The translations under genes and the position numbers were made by a program. From NCBI RefSeq assembly GCF_002812085.1, contig NZ_NPDM01000005.1, positions 186,001 to 250,000 on the forward strand: DNA of 64,000 bases, in the 5' to 3' direction. This document shows positions 52,608-61,710 of this stretch, piece by piece (the stretch's first letter is position 1; each line of letters begins with the position of its first letter). Origin of the DNA: Leptospira levettii. Lineage in GTDB: Bacteria > Spirochaetota > Leptospiria > Leptospirales > Leptospiraceae. A model generated the notes under the pieces. That model saw nothing but the letters and a program-made list of their open reading frames with translations. It made no database searches and was not told the DNA's origin.

Positions 52608-54108
52608 ACACTTCCACCCTAGTATCAGTCAAAGCTGAATCCCCAAAAATAACAATGCCCTTTGTCGTTAAGAAAGCGGAATGTTCAGATCTCGGAGACA
52701 TCATAGTGTCTACTATATAATTCTTACGTTCAAAATGATCATATATTTCTAAAATACCCGATTTATAATAAGTGTCGACTCCCCCAGTGAAAAATACTTG
52801 TTCATCAGAAAATCTAACGATTGCACTTCCATTTTTAAATCGACTGGTAAACCCAAGACTAGTAGTAGATGATAAACTTTCGTTCCATGATTCAATCGCC
52901 TTTGAACCTGTGCCTTCGCGGTTCATTCCACCGAATAACACACGATCCATGTTCGGCATTTTTAAATTGGTTACGTTTGATCTGGCAGTTGCAAAATTCC
53001 CAAGTAAACTCGTCAGACTAAAGTTGTTTGTGTTGATTGTATAAATTGTGTTTGAAAAAAATGCGTATGGATCTATGCGATCTCTGCCACCAAAATATAA
53101 AATGCGAGAATTCGCTTCGTCATATTCAGTTGCATGAAAAATAATTCCTATTGGGAAATCTGATGATCCGTCGAGTAAAACAGAGGAATTTCCAGCTAAC
53201 GAAATCAATTCATGATCTTTTGTGATGGCAGATGGATCGACTCCTACTTGGAACTGTCCTCCTGAAACTAATATACTTCCATCCCCAAGGCAAACCATCG
53301 AATGACCAAACCTCCTCCGGACCATACGGAAGGAAAGTTCTGTTACAGTTTCAGATGATGGATCTATAGAATATATTTTGTCAGAAATTTGAGTGCTTGC
53401 AGATACATTTCCAGCGACTGTTTTTCCACCAGAGACAAACACTTTCCCAGTTTTTTGAACACAAATAGAAAGTCCCGTCATACCTTCGTTTAACGAAGGC
53501 AACAGCTTCGATACTCCTGTCTCTGGATCCCATATTTCTACAGTTGACAAAGTTGCGCCAGAAGGGTTAATCCCACCAACCAAAATAATTCTTCCATCAT
53601 TTAAGATTGAAGTTGTGATTTTCCCCTTTGCTTCCGAAATTGAACCGTAAAATCTTGGGTATGGAAATCGAAACTCAAATTGTTTTCCTGGGAAAGAAAA
53701 CTCATTCATTGTCTCTGGTTTCGTGATGGATAAAAGCACTGGCTCTCTCCATTCAGACCTTGATGAAACAGAAAACAAAACTCTTAACCGAGAATCCGAG
53801 AGCGGGAATACATCACGTAAAATTAAATCATTTTGATAAGGATCTGAAATTTTAAAATTCGCTTTTGAGAAATAATTAGCAGCTGGAGCACTTAAGTCTA
53901 AATCCAGGTATTCTGTTTTTACAAAAATAGGATAATCATTTTGTTTATATCTTGAAGTGATCGTTAATTCATCACCCAATCCCAATCCGAGTAATGCAAC
54001 AGCAGAACTTCCAACAATATTTGTAGGATCAAAAACATTCTGATTGGGTGCTTTTACATTACAATGCAGAACAAAGATGATTGAAATTAAATTAAAACCT
54101 AATCGCAT
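52594..54108 (-). CDS. Kelch-repeat lipoprotein, copy 3
   Basis: A 504-residue lipoprotein; ATG 54108 is used (MRLGFNLI), a TTG 15 bp earlier being possible. Lipobox FVLHC puts the lipid on Cys15, followed by VFDPTNIVGSSAVALLG as in the other copies. The pre-Kelch region is shorter (to about 160), then about six blades appear (LVGGINPS, VSGGKTVA, VSGGQFQV, YFGGRDRI, LFGGMNRE, FTGGVDTY). It overlaps the caspase gene end by 17 bp and so is coupled to it. Probably periplasm-facing or surface-exposed. Confidence 0.88.
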   Translation of the reverse strand: MRLGFNLISIIFVLHCNVKAPNQNVFDPTNIVGSSAVALLGLGLGDELTITSRYKQNDYPIFVKTEYLDLDLSAPAANYFSKANFKISDPYQNDLILRDVFPLSDSRLRVLFSVSSRSEWREPVLLSITKPETMNEFSFPGKQFEFRFPYPRFYGSISEAKGKITTSILNDGRIILVGGINPSGATLSTVEIWDPETGVSKLLPSLNEGMTGLSICVQKTGKVFVSGGKTVAGNVSASTQISDKIYSIDPSSETVTELSFRMVRRRFGHSMVCLGDGSILVSGGQFQVGVDPSAITKDHELISLAGNSSVLLDGSSDFPIGIIFHATEYDEANSRILYFGGRDRIDPYAFFSNTIYTINTNNFSLTSLLGNFATARSNVTNLKMPNMDRVLFGGMNREGTGSKAIESWNESLSSTTSLGFTSRFKNGSAIVRFSDEQVFFTGGVDTYYKSGILEIYDHFERKNYIVDTMMSPRSEHSAFLTTKGIVIFGDSALTDTRVEVYGKD

Positions 54109-55393
54109 AACCCAATTTCCCAACTCGATTGATTCCCATATAACCTTGATTTTCCAAATCCAAATCTAAAAAAACACCGGATTTTTCTTTAGGATTCGGG
54201 CCTAACAAATAAAAATCAAACACATTTGCGGACCAAATGAAGAGTAATGCTGTTAGGGCATGTGACAAGTTCGTACGCGAGGTCTCCATTTGTTGTCTAT
54301 GCGGTTCAATTAGATAGTAATTCAACACTACAGTTTCAGCGATTCTCGGATTCGGAGGGATCCCAATAGCGGATTCGTATGCATGTTTGTCTGATTGGAA
54401 TTGGTTGTATTGGTATCCAGCATACAATACTCCAAACGCAAAAATCGACATGTAAATTTTACCTTTTTCTTCCTGTCCTCTCGCATATTGACCCCAACCG
54501 GGAATTAGGAAGGAACGAAACGCATACGTTGGATTATATGGATTGAATAAAGGAGCATCTGCCAAAGAAGTTTCTGGATTCACTGCATAAGTTAAGATCG
54601 TATCTTCTGCTTTTTCCGCATATTCTTTGGTATAAGGTTTTTGTAATTTTTGATTTTCTTTAGTCCAATCTTTCATGGATTGAATTACATAATTCGACAA
54701 TTCGGAATACGTTACTTCACCATTAAAATTGGAATCAGCTCTGCCTTCTAATCCATATATTAAATATTTAGTGTAAATTCCATAACCAGATTTTGGATCT
54801 TCAAAACTGGAATACCCTACTTTTGTTGAATAAAACACAGAGATAATTTCTGAGTCTTTAAAACTTGTACCCTCTAAGTATTTTCTGCCAACTTCCCCTC
54901 TTCCATCTTCAGGATTTCTACAAGCATCGATAAAAAAAACCACTCGTTTGAGATTAAACTTTCTAGTGAGTTCAATTAAATGTTCAACTGCAATCCCGGT
55001 CTCAAATGGTTTTTGGGGATTTGCATCTTCTGGCAAAAGATAGACTTTATCATTATAATCAACAACACCATGGCCAGAAAAATAAAAAACGAAAAGATCT
55101 TCCGGATTGGTTTCTTCTAATATTGATTCCAGTTGCGTTAGGATATTATATTTAGTAGGTATGGAACTTACAGAACCTTCCTGAACTAAAGTTTGGATAC
55201 GATTATAGGATCCATAACTGAACAAAATTTTGGTCATCCCAAGCGCATCATTTTTTGCCGTTTTTAAATTGGCTAGGGACAAGTCCTTATATTCACTAAC
55301 GCCAACAACAAATGCGAATCTTTTCCCACCTGGCTCGGCTTTCAAAAGACTTGGCATCGCAATCATTAAGAATATTAGAATTTTTGATTTCAT
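54092..55393 (-). CDS. Exported caspase-like peptidase (C14) with C-terminal membrane domain
   Basis: A 433-residue protein. A signal peptide (about 1-18) directs the caspase domain (about 24-260) to the periplasm. The catalytic dyad is His108 in FYFSGHG and Cys158 in FFIDACRN. Residues 220-231 (DSNFNGEVTYSE) match an EF-hand loop at positions 1, 3, 5, 6, 8 and 12, suggesting Ca2+ binding. A C-terminal segment (PGWGQYARGQEEKGK, then hydrophobic helices near 310-335 and 375-395) resembles DUF5683 and should anchor it. It lies between a receptor gene and three Kelch lipoprotein genes. Confidence 0.9.
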   Translation of the reverse strand: MKSKILIFLMIAMPSLLKAEPGGKRFAFVVGVSEYKDLSLANLKTAKNDALGMTKILFSYGSYNRIQTLVQEGSVSSIPTKYNILTQLESILEETNPEDLFVFYFSGHGVVDYNDKVYLLPEDANPQKPFETGIAVEHLIELTRKFNLKRVVFFIDACRNPEDGRGEVGRKYLEGTSFKDSEIISVFYSTKVGYSSFEDPKSGYGIYTKYLIYGLEGRADSNFNGEVTYSELSNYVIQSMKDWTKENQKLQKPYTKEYAEKAEDTILTYAVNPETSLADAPLFNPYNPTYAFRSFLIPGWGQYARGQEEKGKIYMSIFAFGVLYAGYQYNQFQSDKHAYESAIGIPPNPRIAETVVLNYYLIEPHRQQMETSRTNLSHALTALLFIWSANVFDFYLLGPNPKEKSGVFLDLDLENQGYMGINRVGKLGYAIRF

Positions 55394-55402
55394 TAAAATT
55401 GT

Positions 55403-56980
55403 TTATTCTGATGCCAGTTCTTTTGCTTGGTTTTCCAAACTTGATGTATTATCATCCATTTTTCTAGCATTTATCACAACTTTTCGATTTATTTCTTCCA
55501 TTTGGTGAACAACTGCAACCATTTGTTCTTTATCTTTATCTAAAACTTTCGATTCCTGATCCAATACTTTGGAAATCGATTCGATTAAATCCAGAGCTTC
55601 CAATACTTCATTGTTTATATCTTTTTGTGAATTGATTTTGGAAGTCGCTGTTTTCATCACATCACTTAGTAGATCATATTTAGATTGAAGGGTTTCAGTT
55701 TGATTTAAGGCAGTGGAAGCGAGTTCAGTTCCTTCCTGAATATAACGATTTGATGTTGTAATAATTTTTTTAATCTTCGTTGCATTTTCATTCGAATTTT
55801 CTGCTAGTTTTGCAACCTCTTGTGCAACTACTGCAAAACCTCGACCATGTTCTCCAGCCCTTGCAGCTTCGATCGATGCATTTAATGCCAATAAATTTGT
55901 ACGATCTGCAATTTCTGCCATGATATCGTTCACTTCACTTACTTCCTTTTGAGAAATATTGACGGAACGTAATCTTTCTTCTAAATTTTTTACAGTATCC
56001 GATAGTACATTACTCCTATCTTGGAAATCACTCATATTGGAATTGAGATCTTCCACAACTTTCCCGATTTCAGCGATACTCAACTTTAACGTATCCGATT
56101 TATGATTGAGTAATGTTATTTGAGAATGTTGTTTTCCAATATTCTCAACAGAAGTTTGTATACTCTCTGAAAACGAAGAAACAAATTCTGTAAGATCTCG
56201 AATCGATACATCTTGAGATTCTATTTGAAAATTAAAATCGTTTGTAAGTTCACGAATACTTTTGAGTGTATTAAATAATTCTGCACCAATTCTTTTTAAA
56301 TCTTGGTTTAGAGTGTTTGCATTTTCTCTTTCTAATTCAGCAAGTTTATGCTTTTCTTCTGATTCGTTTTTGATTTCATTCAATAAATTCAAAACAGTAG
56401 AAGTGAGGTAACCAAAACAAATTAGAAATAAAATTTTAAATACTTCATTCGAAATTGCGACCGTACCTTTTTCACTTTGTAATCCTTCTGCTTCTTTAAA
56501 TGAAACACCTTGTCCATAACCAATGATTAATATTATTACTAAACAAAAAGCTGAGTAATAAGTGCTAGTGAGTAAGGTTCGTTTCGAAAATAAAAATGCA
56601 GAGTATACAACATAAAAATAATACAAAACGTATAAGGTTGGTGACTTAATTAAATCGGCAGCGACTGTACTTCCACCCATGAGTCCAGATGCAGTGACAG
56701 CAAATAATACGGTGATATCCAAAACGATGAATAACTTCGGGAAAAATGCGTTGAGTCTACCAATTTTAAATAAATATGCCTGCAAACCTCCGTAGAGAAA
56801 CATACAAGTGATTCCGACCAAATAACTTGTGGTTTGAAGGGTTGTGGATGTTTTGAACGATCCTAAAGTCGCGATGATATAAAATCCTGCGAGTAAAAAC
56901 CTCACTCGATTGACATAAACTGGGCCTAACTCTAACCAATTTTTTTTCGTTTGAATCGATTCTGAGGATCTTTTCGACAT
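55403..56980 (-). CDS. MCP-like signalling protein with multi-helix membrane sensor
   Basis: A 525-residue protein with about six hydrophobic helices in the first 200 residues and almost no periplasmic domain, followed by a long cytoplasmic coiled coil. The signalling tip is complete ([36 protein letters not shown]). No HAMP domain is obvious. Such receptors sense membrane or intramembrane states, and may signal through CheA/CheW or a dedicated partner. It is the first gene of the minus-strand run ending in the caspase, Kelch and His-rich genes (9 bp before the caspase start). Confidence 0.9.
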   Translation of the reverse strand: MSKRSSESIQTKKNWLELGPVYVNRVRFLLAGFYIIATLGSFKTSTTLQTTSYLVGITCMFLYGGLQAYLFKIGRLNAFFPKLFIVLDITVLFAVTASGLMGGSTVAADLIKSPTLYVLYYFYVVYSAFLFSKRTLLTSTYYSAFCLVIILIIGYGQGVSFKEAEGLQSEKGTVAISNEVFKILFLICFGYLTSTVLNLLNEIKNESEEKHKLAELERENANTLNQDLKRIGAELFNTLKSIRELTNDFNFQIESQDVSIRDLTEFVSSFSESIQTSVENIGKQHSQITLLNHKSDTLKLSIAEIGKVVEDLNSNMSDFQDRSNVLSDTVKNLEERLRSVNISQKEVSEVNDIMAEIADRTNLLALNASIEAARAGEHGRGFAVVAQEVAKLAENSNENATKIKKIITTSNRYIQEGTELASTALNQTETLQSKYDLLSDVMKTATSKINSQKDINNEVLEALDLIESISKVLDQESKVLDKDKEQMVAVVHQMEEINRKVVINARKMDDNTSSLENQAKELASE

Positions 56981-57053
56981 AGGATGATCCTTTAAGATTC
57001 AAAGTGATTGGAAAGTGATTTTCTTTTTTTAGTGAATGGAAAAAGAAACTCAG

Positions 57054-57081
57054 TTGACAAATTTTAGTTTAATATTAAACT
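57054..57081 (+). promoter_or_regulatory. Promoter with palindromic operator ahead of pirin gene
   Basis: A consensus -35 TTGACA (57054-57059) is followed after 16 nt by TAAACT (57076-57081). A perfect 16-bp palindrome AGTTTAATATTAAACT (57066-57081) covers the spacer and -10. The expected start is at or next to the ATG (57089), so the mRNA would be leaderless. The repressor is not adjacent. Confidence 0.6.
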
Positions 57082-57088
57082 ATTTAAT

Positions 57089-57826
57089 ATGGAAACAACG
57101 AACCCGATCAAAACCAACATTCAGAAAAAATTCTACCCTGCCTCTGAACGAGGGCACGTCAATTTTGGTTGGTTGGACAGCCACCACTCCTTCAGTTTTG
57201 GCCACTGGTACCACCCTGACAAAACCAATTTTGGTGCACTTCGTGTACTCAATGATGATATCGTAGAACCTAGCATGGGATTTGGTACTCACCCCCACCA
57301 AAATATGGAAATAATCTCCATCCCACTCTTTGGAGAATTAGCACACAAAGATAGTACAGGTACGAATGGTATCATCAAAACAGGGGATGTACAAATCATG
57401 TCTGCAGGATCTGGGATCCAACATTCCGAATTCAATCACAGTTCTGATAAAAAGGTCAATTTTTTGCAAATCTGGATTTTACCAAAGGTGGCCAACATCC
57501 AACCTAGATATGACCAAAAAACATTTCCGGAAGCTGGTCGTTTGAACCGGTTCCAAACAGTTGTTTCTCCTATTGATGAAGAAGCTGTATGGATCAACCA
57601 AGACGCATACTTTTCGCTCGCTACTTTGGAACCTGGAAAAACCCTTTCCTACAAGGTACATGCTCCTAACCAAGGGATTTATGTATTCCTCATCCAAGGG
57701 AAAATTTCTACGGAGGGTACAACCTTAGAACGTAGAGATGCTGTAGGACTTTGGGGAGCGGATGAATACCATATCCAAGCAGATGTAAAATCTGAATTAC
57801 TCGTCATTGAAATTCCAATGAAATAG
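57089..57826 (+). CDS. Pirin family protein (YhhW-like bicupin)
   Basis: A 245-residue pirin. The N-terminal cupin carries the metal motif HPHQNMEIIS with a later MSAGSGIQHSEFNH, giving the His/His/His/Glu iron site; the C-terminal cupin (about 140-245) lacks ligands, as usual. The opening GHVNFGWLDSHHSFSFGHWY is family-specific. YhhW-type pirins have quercetinase activity in vitro and are linked to redox stress responses. The palindrome over its promoter suggests repression by a dimeric regulator such as a MarR or TetR protein. Confidence 0.93.
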   Translation: METTNPIKTNIQKKFYPASERGHVNFGWLDSHHSFSFGHWYHPDKTNFGALRVLNDDIVEPSMGFGTHPHQNMEIISIPLFGELAHKDSTGTNGIIKTGDVQIMSAGSGIQHSEFNHSSDKKVNFLQIWILPKVANIQPRYDQKTFPEAGRLNRFQTVVSPIDEEAVWINQDAYFSLATLEPGKTLSYKVHAPNQGIYVFLIQGKISTEGTTLERRDAVGLWGADEYHIQADVKSELLVIEIPMK

Positions 57827-58071
57827 AAAATGGCATACTTGGAATCGTCATCGAAAAGGGAATCTGGCAAAACCAAAAAAGTCAGATCTCCCTTCTCCTG
57901 AAAAAATGATTTCGGTGGATGTAAACTTCTCTTTACTCTCCTCTCTGTTCTTCTATGCTCAATCTCTGAAACATTACTCTCAAAGCAAATGTTCGATTGA
58001 CAGACCTAAGAATTTTACCGCAAGTGTAAGTTTCGTTCGAATCCTAAAATCCTTCCATGACTCGGTAACAA
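57827..58071 (+). other. Intergenic region between pirin and S41 peptidase genes
   Basis: 245 bp. GGGAATCTG and CAGATCTCCC (about 57870-57897) can form an imperfect hairpin that may end the pirin transcript. A plus-strand frame across 57906-58277 overlaps the S41 gene in another phase and has no SD or recognisable domain, so it is not called. Confidence 0.4.
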
Positions 58072-59799
58072 ATGAAATTTTTCTCGTTTCTTCCTACAAT
58101 CTTCCAAAGTTTTACAATTTCGATTTCGATTTCGATTTTCCTACTATTCTGCCAGTTACCCACTCCAAATCCTTCTTCCATGACACCGGCAAAAGAAATA
58201 GAAAAAACGTACCAATACACAAAACAAATTTCTGCCATCAAAATACAGATGGAAAAAACGTATCTCTATCCAAATGATTTGGACAATCCTAATGCTTATA
58301 TAACAGCAGCAGTTTATGCTACAGAAACATTAGACCATCACATACTCTTCCCAAAAACATTCTACCTCAAGTACAAAGATACCATTCGAGGAAATGTCTT
58401 ACAAGAGGGGAAATTGACTGACGTTGTTATCATCCAAAATCCCAATTTAGAGGATCCAATCATGGATTCGGATGAAGTTCTATTACAACTTAACGATGCT
58501 TTTGCCAAACTTTCGTTTAACAGAGACAACTTAGAAGATGTGATGGAAGTATTATATAATCAAGTATTTGCCAAGACAGCAAATAAAGTAGTCAATGTTA
58601 GTTGGTCTGAAATTGAGTTTTCTGCTTCAGAAGGTTATGTTTCAAATTTCTTAAAATCGAGTTTGATTCAGACGAGGAATTATGAAGAACTTTTGAAACC
58701 CCAAACTATCTTTTCCATTGACCTACCTTTAACTGAAACAAAAACCAAACAAAAAATCATTACTTCGCTTTCGAATACTTCGCAACTAAAACAATTTGGG
58801 ATTCAAAAAAATGACGAAATCCTTACAATCAATGGAAAATCGATTCGTTATTTATCCCTCCGCAAGATTTATCCAATGTTCAATGGAAAACTTGGTGAAA
58901 GTGTAAAACTAAAAATTAAGAGAAATCTAAATCAAACATTCTTAGTCGAAATTCCATTTCTCGAATCCAAACCGAATGAAAATACGAAACTAGTTTCAGG
59001 AAAAATTTGGAAAGGTCAGTCCAATATTCTCCAAATCAAAGTAAATGGATTTACCAAAGGAATCGAGAAGACAGCAACAGATTTGATCAAAGAGACTTAT
59101 TTAGTAGCAATGGCTGATGCAAAACAAAAGGATATTCCCATCCAAGGCATCATTCTTGACCTACGTGATAACACCGGTGGTTATTTAGATCTCATTATCG
59201 AATGTATGCGAATGTTTATTCCCAAGGGACTACTTGTAACAACAAAAATCGGGAAACGAGCACCAAATGAGATTTATGGGAATGGTTCCTCTATCACCGA
59301 CTTACCACTAGTTGTTCTCATCAATGAAAATACTGGATCTGGTTCCGAACTGATTGCTGGAACAGTTCGACTTCAGAAACGTGGATTCATCTTTGGCTCA
59401 AAATCGACTGGACAAGGGATTGTTCATTCAATGCAAAAATTAAACAGTTACGATTCAATCATTCTTAAAATCACAACTTCTTATCTATACCTCCCCAATG
59501 GAAAAATATTCCATGGTAATGGGATTGAACCAGATATTTGGATTTCTGATGAAGCCAATGTGAAAATGAAATTCCCTGAATCCTTCCCTTCCCAATTGAC
59601 AAACATTAGTAAGGAAGGAAAAAACGAAAACTCATCCATTGCCCCATTGGATTCGACAAAACTTAGCCTTTGGGTCGAAACATATGGAACAGCAAAACAA
59701 ACCATCCAAAAGGAAAGTAAACAAGGACTCACACCAGATTACCAACTTCTCCACAGTTTGGATGTTTTTGATGGAATTTTAGCAAACCAAACGAAATAA
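58072..59799 (+). CDS. S41 family C-terminal processing peptidase (lipoprotein)
   Basis: A 575-residue exported protease. The N-terminus has a long hydrophobic signal with an Ile/Ser repeat and a lipobox-like LLFC (Cys27), so it is probably membrane-tethered in the periplasm. A PDZ domain lies around 235-300 (FGIQKNDEILTINGKSI), then the S41 catalytic domain: RDNTGGYLDLIIE, the nucleophile Ser in the motif TGSGSELIAG, and the catalytic Lys about 25 residues later in FGSKSTGQG. CtpA/Prc-type enzymes trim C-termini of envelope proteins. It stands alone. Confidence 0.9.
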   Translation: MKFFSFLPTIFQSFTISISISIFLLFCQLPTPNPSSMTPAKEIEKTYQYTKQISAIKIQMEKTYLYPNDLDNPNAYITAAVYATETLDHHILFPKTFYLKYKDTIRGNVLQEGKLTDVVIIQNPNLEDPIMDSDEVLLQLNDAFAKLSFNRDNLEDVMEVLYNQVFAKTANKVVNVSWSEIEFSASEGYVSNFLKSSLIQTRNYEELLKPQTIFSIDLPLTETKTKQKIITSLSNTSQLKQFGIQKNDEILTINGKSIRYLSLRKIYPMFNGKLGESVKLKIKRNLNQTFLVEIPFLESKPNENTKLVSGKIWKGQSNILQIKVNGFTKGIEKTATDLIKETYLVAMADAKQKDIPIQGIILDLRDNTGGYLDLIIECMRMFIPKGLLVTTKIGKRAPNEIYGNGSSITDLPLVVLINENTGSGSELIAGTVRLQKRGFIFGSKSTGQGIVHSMQKLNSYDSIILKITTSYLYLPNGKIFHGNGIEPDIWISDEANVKMKFPESFPSQLTNISKEGKNENSSIAPLDSTKLSLWVETYGTAKQTIQKESKQGLTPDYQLLHSLDVFDGILANQTK

Positions 59800-60038
59800 G
59801 TAAGATTTTGTAAAAAATCCTATCCATTCCTTGTTTGAGTTTTATCTAGACTAAGGACTTTTCGACCCAACTTCAACCCATCTATCTCAGAAATGATGAA
59901 AATCTAATAAATTTTCTATTCGGGAGGCTTTATTTTTTCTCATCATACGCATTTTTTTTCGTGTATTTATATTCGCGAATTATTTTTATGTATATTTAGA
60001 ACTTCCAAGTTGGATTGGAAGCACTAAGGAGAATTTCA
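59800..60038 (+). other. AT-rich leader ahead of carbonic anhydrase operon
   Basis: 239 bp without a gene, very AT-rich after 59920. A hairpin CTTCCAA/TTGGAAG (60002-60008 with 60015-60021) stands just before the SD AAGGAG (60026-60031) of the carbonic anhydrase gene and may tune its expression. The operon promoter should lie in the AT-rich part, but no clear -35/-10 pair stood out. Confidence 0.45.
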
Positions 60039-60722
60039 ATGAAAGGTACCAAGTTCCTCATCAGTTTTCTGATTTTATCGATTTCTACTCAGGTAGTGGC
60101 GCAAACAAACAGTGCCGGAATTTCGGCAAAAGATGCATTACAAAAATTGGTAGAAGGAAATTTACGATTTGTACAGGGAAAATCAATTCGCCCCAATCAA
60201 TCTGTAGATCGAATCAAAGAAGTTTCAAAAAAACAACATCCTTTTGCGACAATCGTTGGATGTTCGGATTCAAGAGTTCCCAATGAAATCATTTTCGACC
60301 AAGGTCTTGGTGATTTATTCATCTTAAGAACAGCAGGCCAAGTATCAACTTACGCATCTTGGGGTTCGATTGAATTTTCTGTGGTTGTGTTAGGAGTTAA
60401 TTTGATTGTTGTTCTCGGACATACGAGTTGTGGTGCAGTTGGTGCAGCTTGTAAAGCTGAAGATGTACCTGGTCATATCATTGCGCTAACCAATTCAATT
60501 AAACCAGCAGCAGAAAAAGTAAAACATATGGAAGGTGATTATTTAGATAATGCAGTTAAAGCAAACGTTGCATACCAAGTAGTTTCCTTACGTAAACTAG
60601 ACCCCATTCTATCTAAATACTATAACAAAGGCCAATTACAAATCGTAGGAGCTGTTTACGATTTAGAAACTGGGAAAGTAAATTATCTTTCCGAAGAATA
60701 CATCTCAACTATTACAAAATAG
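60039..60722 (+). CDS. Exported beta-carbonic anhydrase
   Basis: A 227-residue beta-class carbonic anhydrase with an N-terminal signal peptide (about 1-22, MKGTKFLISFLILS...VAQ), so it works in the periplasm. Zinc ligands are Cys75 in GCSDSR, His128 and Cys131 in GHTSCGA, with the Asp77/Arg79 dyad that opens the site. ATG 60039 is used because AAGGAG is 7 nt upstream. It interconverts CO2 and bicarbonate, and its stop is 9 bp before the bicarbonate transporter gene, so it probably feeds SbtA with bicarbonate. Confidence 0.94.
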   Translation: MKGTKFLISFLILSISTQVVAQTNSAGISAKDALQKLVEGNLRFVQGKSIRPNQSVDRIKEVSKKQHPFATIVGCSDSRVPNEIIFDQGLGDLFILRTAGQVSTYASWGSIEFSVVVLGVNLIVVLGHTSCGAVGAACKAEDVPGHIIALTNSIKPAAEKVKHMEGDYLDNAVKANVAYQVVSLRKLDPILSKYYNKGQLQIVGAVYDLETGKVNYLSEEYISTITK

Positions 60723-60731
60723 GTAACCAAG

Positions 60732-61709
60732 ATGGACATTTTACATGCATTAGTTGCAAATTTACAAACTCCAATGTTCCTAGCATTTTTGCTAGGAATC
60801 ATTGCAACCATCATCAAAAGTGATTTAAAATTCCCAGATGGTATGTATACAGGTTTAACCATCTATCTTTTATTCGCTATCGGCCTAAAAGGAGGAGTTA
60901 AATTAAGTAATACAACCTTGGTAGAATTTTATAAACCAGCGATGGCAGCATTGTTATTGTGTATTTCAATACCGCTAATCGCCTATGGATTACTTACCAA
61001 ATTCGGTAAATATGACAAAGCTAATGCTGCTGCTCTAGCCGCACACTACGGATCTGTATCTGCAGTTACTTTCAGTGAAGCTCTTGCATTTTTGGATTCT
61101 TTGCAGATTACTTATGAAGGTTTTATGCCTAGTATGCTTGCTATTATGGAAATCCCCGCAATCCTTGTAGCCTTACTACTTGTAAAAATGAATCCAACTG
61201 ATAAGTCTGATGAATCCTCTTGGGGAAAAATTTTACACGAACTTCTAACAGGAAAAGGAACCTTGCTACTATTAGGTGGCCTTATCATTGGAATGATTTC
61301 TGGGAAAAAAGGTCATGAACAATTTGCTCCCCTATTTGAAACACCATTCCGAGGAATGTTAATTTTATTCTTATTGGAAGTTGGAATTGTAACAGGAAGG
61401 AGACTTACCGATCTTAAAAAAGCTGGTATTTTCTTAATTGGATTTGGTATTCTTTTTCCAATCGTAACAGCTATGTTCGGGTTGTATCTAGGTAAATCCA
61501 TTGGTTTATCTATGGGTGGAGCGATGGTTCTTGGGACTCTCAGTGCAAGTGCATCCTATATTGCGGCACCTGCAGCAGTTAGAATTGCCATACCGGAAGC
61601 GAGTCCTGCAATTTATCTCACGGCATCACTTGCTATCACCTTCCCTTTTAACCTATCAGTAGGATTACCATTCTATTTAACTGTTTCAAAATACTTATAT
61701 GGAGTTTAG
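60732..61709 (+). CDS. sbtA: Sodium-dependent bicarbonate transporter SbtA
   Basis: A 325-residue SbtA-family permease with about ten helices in two inverted halves. Marks are DGMYTGLTIYLLFAIGLKGG near the N-terminus, AAHYGSVSAVTF in the middle of half one, and LGTLSASASYIAAPAAVRIAIPEASP in half two. SbtA is a high-affinity Na+/HCO3- symporter of the cyanobacterial carbon-concentrating mechanism. A PII-like SbtB gene follows by 1 bp, and a carbonic anhydrase gene precedes. The stop codon lies inside the SbtB SD region. Confidence 0.93.
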   Translation: MDILHALVANLQTPMFLAFLLGIIATIIKSDLKFPDGMYTGLTIYLLFAIGLKGGVKLSNTTLVEFYKPAMAALLLCISIPLIAYGLLTKFGKYDKANAAALAAHYGSVSAVTFSEALAFLDSLQITYEGFMPSMLAIMEIPAILVALLLVKMNPTDKSDESSWGKILHELLTGKGTLLLLGGLIIGMISGKKGHEQFAPLFETPFRGMLILFLLEVGIVTGRRLTDLKKAGIFLIGFGILFPIVTAMFGLYLGKSIGLSMGGAMVLGTLSASASYIAAPAAVRIAIPEASPAIYLTASLAITFPFNLSVGLPFYLTVSKYLYGV

Positions 61710-61710
61710 A

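Noticed and set aside
57906..58277. Plus-strand frame of 123 codons between pirin and S41 genes
   Set aside because: It overlaps the S41 signal region in another phase, has no SD, and its composition (Phe/Asp runs from the hexamer repeat) is that of a shadow frame.
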